From Neocallimastix lanati (nom. inval.) (Eukaryota > Neocallimastigomycota > Neocallimastigomycetes > Neocallimastigales > Neocallimastigaceae): a stretch of 60,000 nt of DNA. A model generated the notes under the pieces. The model made no database searches, had not been told where the DNA came from, and saw only the letters and a list, made by a program, of their open reading frames with translations. Positions 33,980 through 44,944 of this stretch are shown here, in pieces. Location of the stretch: positions 329,001-389,000 of the forward strand of contig JACVTC010000076.1 in NCBI GenBank assembly GCA_016946835.1. The letters are read 5' to 3'. A program made the position numbers and the translations under genes. Positions within the stretch are counted from its first letter, which is position 1; every line of letters starts with the position of its first letter.

Positions 33980-35302
33980 TTAGAAGTTTAAAGGTTGATT
34001 ATTGTTATTAAAGAAATTTTGGTTATTATTAATAGGATCTATGTTATTATGATTAGGATTTGAACTGTTATAACTAGTATTATTATAATTAGTATTAACA
34101 TTAAAGTTTCCATTTGAGTTATAATGATTTACATTATTAGCATTAATATTAGAATTTCTATTTAAATTACTAATATTATAATTACTATCATAGTTATTAT
34201 TATTGTTTAGGTTATGATTTCTGTTTGTATTGCTGTTATTTGTAATATAGAGATTATTGTTATTAAGTCTTCCAGAAGCTTCCATATCAGCTAGTTCTTG
34301 ATAAGTATAAGGACAATCTTGCATCCTATGACCAGGTTGATGACATTTAAAACAATTTAGATTAATATTATTAGACATAAAATTTTGATTTCTTAAATTA
34401 TTTTTAGTTCCTGATATTTTATTATTGCTAAAGTTATTATTCATGTTGTTAAAATTTGGATTATTGTTATTATAATTATTACCACTATTATAACCATTTC
34501 GGAAATGATTTATATTTCTGTTATTAATAGAGTTATTATAATTATTATTATAAGAATTTCGATAATTATTATTATAATTATTTGAATGATTATAACCATT
34601 ATTTTTATTATAATTATTATAGTTATAATAATTATAATTAGAGCGATAATTATTGTAGTCATAATTATAAGGATTGTTATAATTTCTATTATTATAATTA
34701 TTATTATAATTATTTGGAAAAATAGAATTTAGAATTCCATAAGTATTGGTAAACATAACGACATTTCTATTTCTATTAGGCATTTCTGATGCAGTCTCTG
34801 CAAGTTCAGCTATTTTAAATGCTTCTTCTAAATTAGCTGGTTGAGAAGTTATTACTTCCTTTCTAGCATATGGACGACTTAATAATGAATCCGTGTAATC
34901 ATTAATAGTAATAAATGCTTGACTTTCTGGAGTAAGTGATCCGTATAATTTACCGTATCTCCAGTTAAAGTCTTTAATTGATTCACCCTTTTGTATTTTG
35001 AGTGATTTTAGGTTAAAGCATTTTTCTTGAGGAGTAATATCTAAAAATTTTTCAATGGCTGTTTTAATATCCGTAATACTTGGATATATGATCATTTCAG
35101 CCTCTTCATCTTCTTCTTTAAGATCTTCAATTACTCCTTTTAATCGTCCAGGAACACATTCTTTTGCCCAAGCAAACATTTTTCTAGGGTCATCAATATC
35201 TGAGAGTTCCATTATCCTATTGAACTCTTCAGCCCATGATTCTATGTCTTTATCGAAACTACCAAGTCGTGGCAATAATTTAGCTATTTCGCTAATCTTC
35301 AT
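33980..35302 (-). CDS. gag: Element 1 Gag with Asn/Tyr-rich tail and CCHC zinc knuckle
   Basis: I take the ATG at 35300-35302 (MKISEIAKLLPRLGSFDKDI), because the longer frame adds only a poly-Lys artefact of the poly(A) leader. About 440 residues. The first about 190 are the retrotransposon Gag domain (IESWAEEFNRIMEL, DFNWRYGKLYGSL). They are followed by about 120 residues of Asn/Tyr repeats, a zinc knuckle CFKCHQPGHRMQDC (C-x2-C-x4-H-x4-C), and another Asn-rich tail. The tract composition is prion-like. The frame is intact and ends with the frameshift heptamer and TAA. Confidence 0.85.
   Translation of the reverse strand: MKISEIAKLLPRLGSFDKDIESWAEEFNRIMELSDIDDPRKMFAWAKECVPGRLKGVIEDLKEEDEEAEMIIYPSITDIKTAIEKFLDITPQEKCFNLKSLKIQKGESIKDFNWRYGKLYGSLTPESQAFITINDYTDSLLSRPYARKEVITSQPANLEEAFKIAELAETASEMPNRNRNVVMFTNTYGILNSIFPNNYNNNYNNRNYNNPYNYDYNNYRSNYNYYNYNNYNKNNGYNHSNNYNNNYRNSYNNNYNNSINNRNINHFRNGYNSGNNYNNNNPNFNNMNNNFSNNKISGTKNNLRNQNFMSNNINLNCFKCHQPGHRMQDCPYTYQELADMEASGRLNNNNLYITNNSNTNRNHNLNNNNNYDSNYNISNLNRNSNINANNVNHYNSNGNFNVNTNYNNTSYNSSNPNHNNIDPINNNQNFFNNNNQPLNF
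33986..33992 (-). other. -1 ribosomal frameshift heptamer, element 1
   Basis: Gag codons CCT TTA AAC TTC TAA contain T TTA AAC one codon before the stop. The -1 frame continues CTT CTA AAT GGG AGA into pol. Confidence 0.75.
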
Positions 35303-37165
35303 TTTTTTTTTTTTTTTTTTTTTTGAAGAAAGAACACAGAAAAACACAAAATTGCTTAAATAGAAACGAATATATAAAATTTTTTTTTTTTTTTTTATGT
35401 GTATATATATATATATATTTTTTATTTAATTTATTTAAAATATAGTTTTATAGAGAAATTTATTTTATAATATTTTTATATATATATATATAGATTTTAA
35501 CAAAAAAAAATGATAAAGAAAATCTTTTTAAAAAAAAGGAAAGATAAATATTATAGAGAAAATATATTTATATATTTTCTTTTATTAATAAAGAACAATA
35601 AAGAACACAAAATTTCTTTTATAGAAACGAAGATATAAATTTTTTTTTTTTTTTTTTGTGTATGTATATATTTTTTTATTATTTAATATTATTTAAAATG
35701 GTGTTTTACAGGAAATTTATTTATAAGTATATATATAGAAATTTATTTTTTTTTTTTTTTTTTTTTTTTTTAGATTTTAACAAAAAAAAAATGATAAAGT
35801 TAATCTTATTAAAAGAAAAGATAAATATTATAGAAGAAATATTTTTTTTTAGATTTTAACGGAAAAAATAAATAATAAAGTAAATCCTATTAAAAGGAAA
35901 ATAATTATTATGGAAGAATTTTTTTTTCTTTTTTATATGGATTTTAAAAAAATGATTAAGTAAATCTTATTAAAAAGGAAGACAAATATTATTGAAGAAA
36001 TTTTTTTTTTCTTTTTTTTTTTTTTTTTTTTTTTTAGAACAAATTCCAAAATGAAGAATAGTTTTAAGCGATAGAAAAGGCTTGTTAGTAGAATTATTAT
36101 TATACAAATTAGTATATATTTTTTGTATATATTTTAATAAGGGACAATCATATATTTGATATAACTTTATTATTATTTTCGATTCCCGCAAGCATTTACT
36201 CTGCGTCTTTCGGTTCCAAGTAACCTTTAACTGTTCCTGCCTATTGAAACAAGGGCTTTATGGATTTTTCAATTAAAGGTCTGATATTGAAACATTATTA
36301 AATAGCGCTTTACTCCCCCTGCTTATACAAGTAAACGCTCTTATCTACTCTCTAATAAAAAGTTATTTTAATAATTTATTATACCTGAATTTAATCAAGC
36401 CACTAATAAATTACCATATATTGTATATTCCCGGAAAACGATGCTGATTTTAGAAATAATTAATAATAATAATTTTTATTTAATTAATAATACGGAATTA
36501 CTTAATTCACCTATCCCAATCGATGAGCCTTTAGCTATAGAGTTTTTCATCTAACAGCCGCTCTCCCTGATGGTAGGTACTGAATGAATTTAGTATTCTA
36601 ATATTAAGAAAATAAAATTTTAAAATTAATAATTATAAAACTTATTTATTATTGTTGAATAAAACTAATTATTCCAAGTTTTTCAATATCTTGAAAAATC
36701 CTCTAGACAGACTTTCCAGATAGAACAAACTCTCTTGATGGAAGTAATTATTTTAATAATAGATAAGAATTGAGCGAAAGTGCTCTTCTAAAATGTAATT
36801 TTTTTTTTGAATTATTATAATATTATTATTATTATTATTTTAAACTATTATTATATATAAATAACATATATATATATATATATTTTTTTATTATTATTTT
36901 TATTATTATTATAAATAAAAATAAATGTTTTATTATAACAAATAAAATTTATGATTTAAGTTTCACAAAAAAAAAAATTTTTTTTTTTTTTTTTTTATAT
37001 AAAATTTGTGAAACTAAGTAAAAAAAAATTAAATAAATTTTCCTAAACAAAAAAAATCAAAGTTTTATAAATTTTAAATTCCCTTTAACAAAAAAATAAG
37101 TTTAAATAAAAAAATTATATGTTTAATATTTATTTTAAGGTTTCTTTTCATCTTATAATGTGTTT
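35303..37165 (-). other. Leader (5' UTR) of element 1
   Basis: About 1.86 kb between PBS and gag. Poly(A) runs (sense) lie directly upstream of the ATG and again at 35380-36040, in diverged copies of a GATTTTAACAAAAAAAATGATAA unit on the plus strand. A more complex part lies at 36180-36780, with islands of higher GC. No credible gene. Confidence 0.55.
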
Positions 37166-37169
37166 CGGG

Positions 37170-37187
37170 CGCCCGGATTCTCCACCA
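37170..37187 (-). other. tRNA-type PBS of element 1
   Basis: Sense TGGTGGAGAATCCGGGCG, 8 nt inside the LTR end, is complementary to a tRNA 3' end CGCCCGGATTCTCCACCA. I cannot name the tRNA. Confidence 0.65.
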
Positions 37188-37195
37188 AATTTTCA

Positions 37196-37544
37196 TGATA
37201 CGGGCTGGTGTTGAAACACTAAGATATTCAAAACAAAAAAATAAATATTAACACATAACTATAAAAATAAATTTGGAAACAAGAAAAAAAATTAAATTTT
37301 AAAATATTCTTTATTTAAATTTAAAATTAAAATTATTTGTTCCAAGTATTAAAAAGAAAGAAATTTATTCTTCTTCTTATACTTTTATTTTAATACATTT
37401 TATTTATTATTAATATATTCTTTATAAAAAAAAAACTATTATAACTATTTTATTTTAATTTTTAACTATTATTTTAAATTATTTTTTAAAAAAAAATAAT
37501 ATTTTTTAGATTAAAATATAAAAATTAATTTAGAGATTGTATCA
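37196..37544 (-). repeat. 5' LTR of element 1
   Basis: 349 bp with termini TGATAC and GTATCA, a perfect 6-bp inverted repeat, directly beside the PBS. The flank at 37545-37562 reads in sense GCAGGGAATGCCCTTCG, which itself resembles a PPT. Confidence 0.65.
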
Positions 37545-38414
37545 CGAAGGGCATTCCCTGCGGTAGCTTCTTCTTGATATTGTTTTCAGAGAGAGAATTA
37601 TAAAGAATTGATATTTTCTGTATTTTAGATCATTTTTATTATTGAAATTCTTCTGTATTTTAGTTCATTTTTATTTTAATAAAGATTTAATTTATTTTTG
37701 ATTTTTGTTTTATTTTTAGTTTATTTCAAAGGTTTAGAAAATATTATACAGAAACTTATAATTCTTATATCAAATATTTAATGAAATAGGTTTTTATTAT
37801 TCTTAATATAAAAATAAGAATTAGTAATGATTTAAATATTATATAATTTTTAATAAGAATATTTAGTAATAATTTTTATTATATTTAATATTAATAAAAT
37901 ATTTAATAATTATTTTTATTAGATTTGATATTAATAAAAGATTTTAATAAGAATATTTAATAATAATTTTTATTATATTTAATATTAATAAAAGAATTTA
38001 TAAGAATATTTAATAATAATTTTTATTATATTTGATATTAATAAATGATTTTAATAAGAATATTTATTAATAATTTTTATTAGATTTGATATTAATAAAA
38101 GAATATTTAATAAGAATATTTAATAATAATTTTTATTATATTTAATATTAATAAAAGAAATTTATAAGAATATTTAATAATTTTTATTATATTTGATATT
38201 AATAAAAGATTTTAATAAGAATATTTAATAATAATTTTTATTATATTTGATATTAATAAAAGAAATTTATAAGAATATTTAATAATAATTTTTATTATAT
38301 TTAATATTAATAAAAGAATTTTATAAGAATATTTAATAATAATTTTTATTATATTTAATATTAAGAGTATTTGATAAGAAATACAAGGTATTTAGTGACA
38401 CCCCGTATCAAATT
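37545..38414. repeat. Non-coding stretch with about 55-bp tandem repeat
   Basis: No gene. From about 37855 to 38365 about ten diverged units of AATAATTTTTATTATATTT plus ATATTAATAAAAGA... follow each other at 40-62 bp. The stretch ends CCCCGTATCAAATT, where GTATCA is the terminus of an LTR of this lineage and AAATT is the flank of element 2. Confidence 0.6.
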
Positions 38415-39186
38415 TGATAAATTTTAGAAATTATCTTAATTTTAATATAGAATTAAAAAGTGATAATTTCAATTTATTTTAATAATAACTGTATAAGTTA
38501 TTTATGAATTAAAAATGTTTTATTAAAAATAACACTAAAAATTTGGTTTATTAGAACACTTGTCTTCTAATATTTTATTTTATAAATCTTTTATTAAAAT
38601 TTATTAAACATTATAAAAATTAAAAGTGATTATTAAAATTATAAAATTAATTAATAATAATAATAATAATAATATTTACATGAAATATTTACAAGTATTT
38701 ATATTTTTCTTTAAAATTAAACTATTTATAATTTATAAATAAAAAGAATAATTAAATAAAATAAAAGTAATAAAATTAATAATAAAATAAATAATTAATA
38801 ATAAAATAAATAAATTTGTTTATTATAAAAATAATTAAAAATATTTTGTTATTTAAATTAATTAATTTTGTTATTATAAAAATATTATTTAATTATAAAA
38901 TTAATTATAAAAATTATTATAAAACTAATTATAAAAATTAATTATTTTATTTTAAATTTAATCTTAATATTTTTATTTTGAAAAATATATAATATTTCTT
39001 TCATATCTGAGTATTAATGTAATTTTTAAGTGTAATTTATTTGTTTTATTTAATTAATTAATTAATTAATTTTTAAATTTTTTTTTTTTTTTTTTATTTT
39101 ATTAAATTATTATTAAACTTGGCTAAGGTTAGTTTCGATTTTATGTATAATATATTTTTAAGATTTATTAATTTTGTTATTTATCA
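38415..39186 (-). repeat. 3' LTR of element 2
   Basis: 772 bp, matches 44945-45716 throughout. The right edge meets TTCCTCGGCGG, the PPT region that follows the pol stop by only a few bases (sense CCGCCGAGGAA). Confidence 0.9.
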
Positions 39187-39198
39187 ATTCCTCGGCGG

Positions 39199-42100
39199 TT
39201 AAGATTGAACTTCGTCCCTTGAAGTTAATTCTTTTTCTGGAATGATATAAGGAAAAACATTTTTAATGTGTACATTTCGATCAAGAAGTTTTCCTGTTTG
39301 AGGATCCTCGAGGACAACTGTATTGAATTTTTGTTTGTTAACTACTTTATATGGTCCATAAAAGTAAGGATTTAATTTACTTCTTCCAATTAATCTTATC
39401 ATCACGTAATCTCCGGGTTTATAATTTTTCTTTAGTGATTTCGATAGTCCAATGCGATGTTCCCAATATTGATTTGCGTAATCCGAATATTCTGTTGCTT
39501 GTTTCACCCAATTCTGATGTCTTAGGAATCTTCTAAAAATATATTCTTCATCTGTTTCATTTGGATCTTTGTAAATATCTGGAAACATTACTTCTAATGG
39601 CCAGGTGTCTTTTCTCCCATAAAGTAATTCAAAGCTGCTAAATTTTGTTTTGGAATTTTTTGTTGTTCTAAGAGCCCAAAGTGCGGATGGTAAATATTCA
39701 TCCCATTCACTTTCGTTTTCAACTAAGAGTCTTAAAATTTTCTCTACTTCTCTATTACGGTTTTCAATCATACCATTTGATTCTGGATGATGTGGAGATA
39801 CAAAGTGCACCCATGACCCATAAAGATCGATCATCATTTTAGTAATATCTGATGCGAACGAACTTCCATTATCTGTAACAATTATTTCTGGAGGACCATG
39901 TCTTGATATAACTTCAGTTAAAAATTTTATAACTTCTTCAGTCTTTGTGTTTGGAATGGCTTTAGCTTCAACCCATTTTGTGAAGTAGTCAACCAATGTA
40001 ATAATATACATATTTCCATTTTTAGTAATTGGAAGAGGACCAATCGTATCAAGTCCAACACGAGTAAATGGTTGTTCAACTGGTGTTACATTATCTGCAG
40101 TGTTTTTCGGGATTGGTTTTGGTCTACAAAGTTGACATTTTCTGCAAGATTTGATCCACATCCTAACGTCATTCCAAATGCCGGGCCAATAATATGAATT
40201 TAGTATTCTGTTTACAGTTTTTTCGGCTCCTTCATGTCCTACAGAATGAGCACGATTAATTATATCCTTTTTGTCTTCATCACGGTAGATAACTTTTAAA
40301 TAAGTATCATCTTTCTTATAATATAAGATGTTATCAACAACTTGATAATTCTTAGTGAAGTATTTGATTATTCCTTCTGGTAGGTTTAAATCTTTTGGAT
40401 TAAGATCAGCTAAAATTGTATTAATACATTTTATAATATCTTCGCTGTCTTTTGAAGGTAGTCTTGAAAGAGCGTCTGCGAAAACATTTTTCTTTCCTTT
40501 TTCATATTTTAGTTCAATTTTATATTTGCTAAATTCTTCTATCCAACGCATGTGTCTTCCTTTATTTGGAATAGTATTTTTGTAAAATCCTAAGAGTGGT
40601 TTATGATCCGTAATGAATATAGTTGGTTTCTTGTTACTAATTAAGTACTGACGGAATTTTTGGATTGCATAATTAATAGCCAAACCTTCAAGATCAGTTA
40701 CAGAGTAATTTCTTTCTGGAGGTGATAAAGTACGACTTACAAAACAAATTGGGTGTTCCAATTTGTCTTCCTCCACCTGTAAGAGGACAGCACCGATACC
40801 ATGAGTAGAGGCGTCTGTTCTAACAATAAATTCTTTATCAAAGTCAGGATAACATAATATAGGGTCAGACAATAAACAGTGACGTATGTCTTCAAAAGCT
40901 TCATTATGATCAGAAGTCCATATATATGGTTGATTTTTCTTAAGAAGTTTAAAAAGAGAGTCAGCTCTAATAGAGAAATTTTGTATAAATTTTCTGTAAT
41001 AACTAGCAAGACCAAGGAAAGACCTGAGTTCATTAACATTTTTGGGAGCTTCCCAAAGGGCTATACTTTGAACTTTAGAAGGAACAGTTTTTAAACCATT
41101 AGGGGTAAGAACATGACCTAAGACTTCAATTGATTCTTGGAAAAATTTGCATTTTTGAAGATTGAGGGAGAGATTATACTTGGAGAATATTTCAAATACT
41201 TGTTTTAAATGTTCAAGATGTTCTTCAATAGAAGTAGAATATACAACTATGTCATCGATGTAAACGAATAAGCATTTACCAATGAGGGGTAAAAGGATTC
41301 TGTTCATCTCCCTTTGAAAGGTAGCGGGAGCATTAGTTAAACCGAAAGGCATAACAACAAAATTATAGTTTCCAAATTTTGTTGTGAAAGAAGTTTTTTC
41401 GATATCTCTGGGATTCATTGGGATTTGGTGATAACCCGAATATAAGTCAAGGGCTGAAAATATTTTAGCACCTCTAACTGAAGAGACAAGTTCATCGATG
41501 AAAGGGAGTGCATATGAATCTTTAATAGTGATTTCATTAAGCCTTCTGTAATCTATACATAGTCTCCATTTCCCATTTTTCTTTCTGACTAATAAAACAG
41601 GAAATGACCAAGGGGAATGCGAGGGAATAATTAAGCCTTTATTAAGTAAGGATATAATTTCTTCTTTTAGAATATCAGAATGCTCTTTTGATAATTTATA
41701 AGGTTTTAGCTTAATAGATTTTTCAGTAGTAGTAATTATTGAATGTGGTTCAAGGTTAGCAGTTGTTAGCTGACTTAGTGATGTTGCCATACAATTTTTG
41801 TATTGATTAATAAGACTTTCAAATTTTGATTTAACTTTATCTGGAACAGAATTGAGAATTTCGTTTAAGGTAGAGTTAAATTCACGAATTTCTTCATCTT
41901 CTTTAGATACATAAATAGCATTCATTAAGGGAATATTATTTGTATTATTTGAGTTAATTATCTGGATTATCTTTTTAAGACCTTTTCTTGTTTTCTGATA
42001 TATGAAATCATCATCTGGATCAATAAGTAATCTATATTTCTTTTGGATACTTCTTCCAAAAATAATATCAAAGTATGGATTATCTTGATTTATAATATAA

Positions 42101-43077
42101 AATTTTTCATAAATGTTGCAAGAATCATTAATGTTAATTTTCAATGGAACATAGTATTTAGTAGGTACTGTAGATCCATTTGCTAAAGTAATATTTTGTT
42201 CTATTATATCTTCTTCAATTTTCACATCATTAAATTTATTTAAACATCCTGTTGTTATAACATTTACATTTGCTCCTGTATCGTAAAGAATTTTTAAAAA
42301 TACTTCTTTCGTTTTTCCAATGAAGATTGGAATAGGAATATTATAAAGAGAGCATAATACATTTTCTATCTTTGGCTTACAACCTTGTCCTAATTCCTTC
42401 CTAAGAGTAGGACTAATAGAAAGTAATTGTGCAAGACTAATTTTCGGAAACAAGTTGTTGGCTTCCTTAATTATACTAAATTTATTACCTGATTCTAACA
42501 TTTGTATATCTGTCATACTTCTTTTTCTGGTTTGTTTAGTTTGACTGAGAGATTGACTATGTGTTAGAACGTCTTTGGTATTATTTTCATTATTTATTTT
42601 TCTATGTTCATCAATTATGTTAATTACATTATTTTTATTATTTTCATTATTACTTTCATTATTATTTCCATTATTGATTTCTGAATTATTTTTCATTTCA
42701 GAATCTTTTGTATTTTCCTTTGTATTATATGGTTCATCAATAATAATTTCATCATTATCATTTAACTCATGGTCATTTTGTTTTTCATTATTAAGTTCTT
42801 CACTTATTTTTCTTCTTCTTGTATTCCTAATTGCTTTCTTTTGATGTTTAACTTTCTTAATATTTGGTTGATTGAGAATGGATGGTTTAACTATACTTTT
42901 ATTATTTTGAGAGATTTTATTCTTATCCAAAGTACTTGTAGGCACTTTCTTTTTCTGGGCTACATTAATTTGAGGGATTTGATTATTTTCCTTATTAAGG
43001 TAATTTATTGATTGATTTGATGATGCAATTTTAGTTATTTTGGGAGATTGCTTACTCCCATAATTTAATTTAAACAC
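39199..43077 (-). CDS. pol: Element 2 Pol polyprotein (protease-RT-RNase H-integrase)
   Basis: 1292 open codons. The first codon of the open frame is GTG, but entry is expected by -1 slippage at 43068-43074, so it needs no start of its own. Order by residue: Lys/Asn-rich leader 1-230; protease with LYDTGANVNVI near 266; RT with LVRKKNGKWRLCIDYRRLNE and YIDD near 606; RNase H with RTDAS near 753, TDLEG and ITDHKP; HHCC domain near 940 (AHSVGHEGAEKT, CRKCQLC); integrase core with VGLDTIGPLP, TDNGSSF near 1070 and HHPESNGMIENR near 1105; GPY module near 1243 (YFYGPYKVV). All catalytic residues are present and nothing is broken. Confidence 0.95.
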   Translation of the reverse strand: MFKLNYGSKQSPKITKIASSNQSINYLNKENNQIPQINVAQKKKVPTSTLDKNKISQNNKSIVKPSILNQPNIKKVKHQKKAIRNTRRRKISEELNNEKQNDHELNDNDEIIIDEPYNTKENTKDSEMKNNSEINNGNNNESNNENNKNNVINIIDEHRKINNENNTKDVLTHSQSLSQTKQTRKRSMTDIQMLESGNKFSIIKEANNLFPKISLAQLLSISPTLRKELGQGCKPKIENVLCSLYNIPIPIFIGKTKEVFLKILYDTGANVNVITTGCLNKFNDVKIEEDIIEQNITLANGSTVPTKYYVPLKININDSCNIYEKFYIINQDNPYFDIIFGRSIQKKYRLLIDPDDDFIYQKTRKGLKKIIQIINSNNTNNIPLMNAIYVSKEDEEIREFNSTLNEILNSVPDKVKSKFESLINQYKNCMATSLSQLTTANLEPHSIITTTEKSIKLKPYKLSKEHSDILKEEIISLLNKGLIIPSHSPWSFPVLLVRKKNGKWRLCIDYRRLNEITIKDSYALPFIDELVSSVRGAKIFSALDLYSGYHQIPMNPRDIEKTSFTTKFGNYNFVVMPFGLTNAPATFQREMNRILLPLIGKCLFVYIDDIVVYSTSIEEHLEHLKQVFEIFSKYNLSLNLQKCKFFQESIEVLGHVLTPNGLKTVPSKVQSIALWEAPKNVNELRSFLGLASYYRKFIQNFSIRADSLFKLLKKNQPYIWTSDHNEAFEDIRHCLLSDPILCYPDFDKEFIVRTDASTHGIGAVLLQVEEDKLEHPICFVSRTLSPPERNYSVTDLEGLAINYAIQKFRQYLISNKKPTIFITDHKPLLGFYKNTIPNKGRHMRWIEEFSKYKIELKYEKGKKNVFADALSRLPSKDSEDIIKCINTILADLNPKDLNLPEGIIKYFTKNYQVVDNILYYKKDDTYLKVIYRDEDKKDIINRAHSVGHEGAEKTVNRILNSYYWPGIWNDVRMWIKSCRKCQLCRPKPIPKNTADNVTPVEQPFTRVGLDTIGPLPITKNGNMYIITLVDYFTKWVEAKAIPNTKTEEVIKFLTEVISRHGPPEIIVTDNGSSFASDITKMMIDLYGSWVHFVSPHHPESNGMIENRNREVEKILRLLVENESEWDEYLPSALWALRTTKNSKTKFSSFELLYGRKDTWPLEVMFPDIYKDPNETDEEYIFRRFLRHQNWVKQATEYSDYANQYWEHRIGLSKSLKKNYKPGDYVMIRLIGRSKLNPYFYGPYKVVNKQKFNTVVLEDPQTGKLLDRNVHIKNVFPYIIPEKELTSRDEVQS

Positions 43078-43958
43078 TCTTCTTCTAATTCAGGGCAATC
43101 ATCTTTAACATGACCTATTCTTTGACAATTTAAGCATACATTGATTTTCAAATCAGCAAGTTTCTGAGTTATTTCTTGCAATTCATCATCTTGGAGTTGT
43201 GTAGGTTTCAATGTGACTTTTCTATTTTCAACATTTTGATTAATATAATTATGAGTAGGCTTTATATTATTATTATATTTTTGGTAATTATTGTTGTGAC
43301 TATTATTTATATTATTATTTTTATTATTAAATGTATTATTTTTATTATAAGTACTAGTATAATATGTTCCATAATTATTTTGAGTGTTAGATTTTACATT
43401 TCTTTTGTTTGATTCTCCTTTATCTTTAGATCTATTTGATTCTACTAATTTATATATCTTCTCCTTTTTAGACGTTATTTGCATTGCATCCTTTAAGTTT
43501 TGCGGTTCTGCTTCTAATAAAGCCTCATAGGTTTTAGTTAAAATCCGAAATGCATTAATATAATAAGAGATTATAACTTCCTTATTTAAATCAATTCTAA
43601 TTTTATTTAAAAGTGTTTCGAACCTTATGTTGAATTCTGCAACACTTTCACCTTTCTTAATTGTAGCTGTTGAAAGTTCTAATAACCTTGAATTTTTAGG
43701 AAGAGGACCCTTGTAATGTTCCTGTAATTTACTTATAATGGTATCATATTTATCTGGGGTAGTTTTATTTAATGAATTTATTACTATCTTTCTTGCAATA
43801 CCAGTAGTAATTGAAATTAAACATTCTATCTTTTCTTCTTCGTCAATTTTATTGGAATTACACCAACGAGTATATGAGAAATTCCAATCATCAAATTCTA
43901 CAGTCGGTTGACCTAATATAGGAATTCTGTTGAAATTAATTGATTTTAAATCGGACAT
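43065..43958 (-). CDS. gag: Element 2 Gag with CCHC zinc knuckle
   Basis: 297 residues from ATG at 43958 (MSDLKSINFNRIPILGQPTV). N-terminal Gag domain with FDDWNFSYTRWCN and VAEFNIRFETLLNKI, an Asn/Tyr-rich linker (about 205-250), then a zinc knuckle CLNCQRIGHVKDDC close to the end. Overlaps pol by 13 nt in the -1 relation. Forms the virus-like particle and binds RNA. Intact. Confidence 0.92.
   Translation of the reverse strand: MSDLKSINFNRIPILGQPTVEFDDWNFSYTRWCNSNKIDEEEKIECLISITTGIARKIVINSLNKTTPDKYDTIISKLQEHYKGPLPKNSRLLELSTATIKKGESVAEFNIRFETLLNKIRIDLNKEVIISYYINAFRILTKTYEALLEAEPQNLKDAMQITSKKEKIYKLVESNRSKDKGESNKRNVKSNTQNNYGTYYTSTYNKNNTFNNKNNNINNSHNNNYQKYNNNIKPTHNYINQNVENRKVTLKPTQLQDDELQEITQKLADLKINVCLNCQRIGHVKDDCPELEEECLN
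43068..43074 (-). other. -1 ribosomal frameshift heptamer, element 2
   Basis: Gag codons TGT TTA AAT TAA contain T TTA AAT directly before the stop. The -1 frame continues TTA AAT TAT GGG AGT into the intact pol. Confidence 0.8.
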
Positions 43959-44164
43959 TTTACTCTGGAATTTAGAAGTAATTTTGTTTTCTCCTTTATA
44001 TAATTTATATACTTTATTTTATATAATAATTTATTCACTAATAACAAAATATTTATATATTTAAATTTAATTATTTAATCAAATTTTTAATTAATTAAAA
44101 TTTTATATATTCAATTTCAATTTATTTATTCATTCACTTATTATACGTTTCTTTAATAAGTTAT

Positions 44165-44209
<45 letters not shown>

Positions 44210-44924
44210 TTATTTATTTATTTAAGAACCTCGAATTATATATGTAGCAGTAATAGATTTTCTTGGCGTTCTGATTATATTTTCGACCTCATTAGACTCT
44301 ACTTACTCTCTTGTGCTGTTTTCATTCGACTGGTTATAAAGTTTTCCGTTTCTCTGGATCTCTCACCAAAGTATCGATATAACCAATCAATTACTCTCCA
44401 GTACAATTTTCAGTTCTGTCTAACCTCTACTCTCTATAATCAGGACCCAATACTCTCTCTTGCTACTCTAATTTATATCTTATTAATCGCGACCTAGAGT
44501 CAAGCTCCAATAGTTTATGATTAATAAAATATAAACCTATATAATTCTTTAAAATTAAAATAGAATTTTTTTTTTTTTTTTTTTTTTTCAAAATATTATC
44601 TATCGTTTCCTTTCCTTATATTTGTCGTTCTTTTCCTATTTATTTATTATTTTCTTCTTAATATAAATGGCTTTCTTCCCAATATTAATTTAATTTCTAT
44701 TTATTATATTATTATTATATTATTATATATATATACATATATATATATATTTTATTTTTAATTTTAAATTATGAATTTTTATACTAGTTCATACTCTAGT
44801 TTTAATTTTTAATTATTATTATATAATAAATATTATTTATCCTTTATTTTATTATTATGAATTTTTATACTAGTTCATACTCTAGTGTTAATAAATAATA
44901 CTTATTAATAATAAGTTAGCTGCC
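43959..44924 (-). other. Leader (5' UTR) of element 2
   Basis: About 970 nt without a gene. Contains a run of about 41 T at 44167-44207, a second T run at 44568-44588, and a more complex pyrimidine-rich part (44260-44500). The phrase TTTTTATACTAGTTCATACTCTAG is duplicated near 44775 and 44858. Confidence 0.6.
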
Positions 44925-44943
44925 TCTCCGGTTCGAAGGACCA
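44925..44943 (-). other. tRNA-Tyr-type PBS of element 2
   Basis: Sense TGGTCCTTCGAACCGGAGA one base inside the 5' LTR. The complement, ending CCGGTTCGAAGGACCA, fits the 3' end of eukaryotic tRNA-Tyr genes that begin CCTTCGA. Confidence 0.6.
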
Positions 44944-44944
44944 C

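Larger units (their letters stand above)
28945..37544 (-). mobile_element. Element 1, degenerate Ty3/Gypsy retrotransposon with Asn-rich polyprotein
   Basis: Minus-strand element: 5' LTR 37196-37544, PBS, long leader, gag, -1 heptamer, protease, Asn-rich spacer, RT-RNase H, a second Asn-rich spacer, integrase. The 3' end, including the end of integrase, PPT and 3' LTR, is lost at the junction near 28944. Several frameshifts and stops, and a mutated RT active site, make it inactive. Confidence 0.85.

Noticed and set aside
35303-35347. Poly-Lys N-terminal extension of element 1 Gag
   Set aside because: Arises from the poly(A) leader; the ATG at 35302 fits the other Gag starts better.
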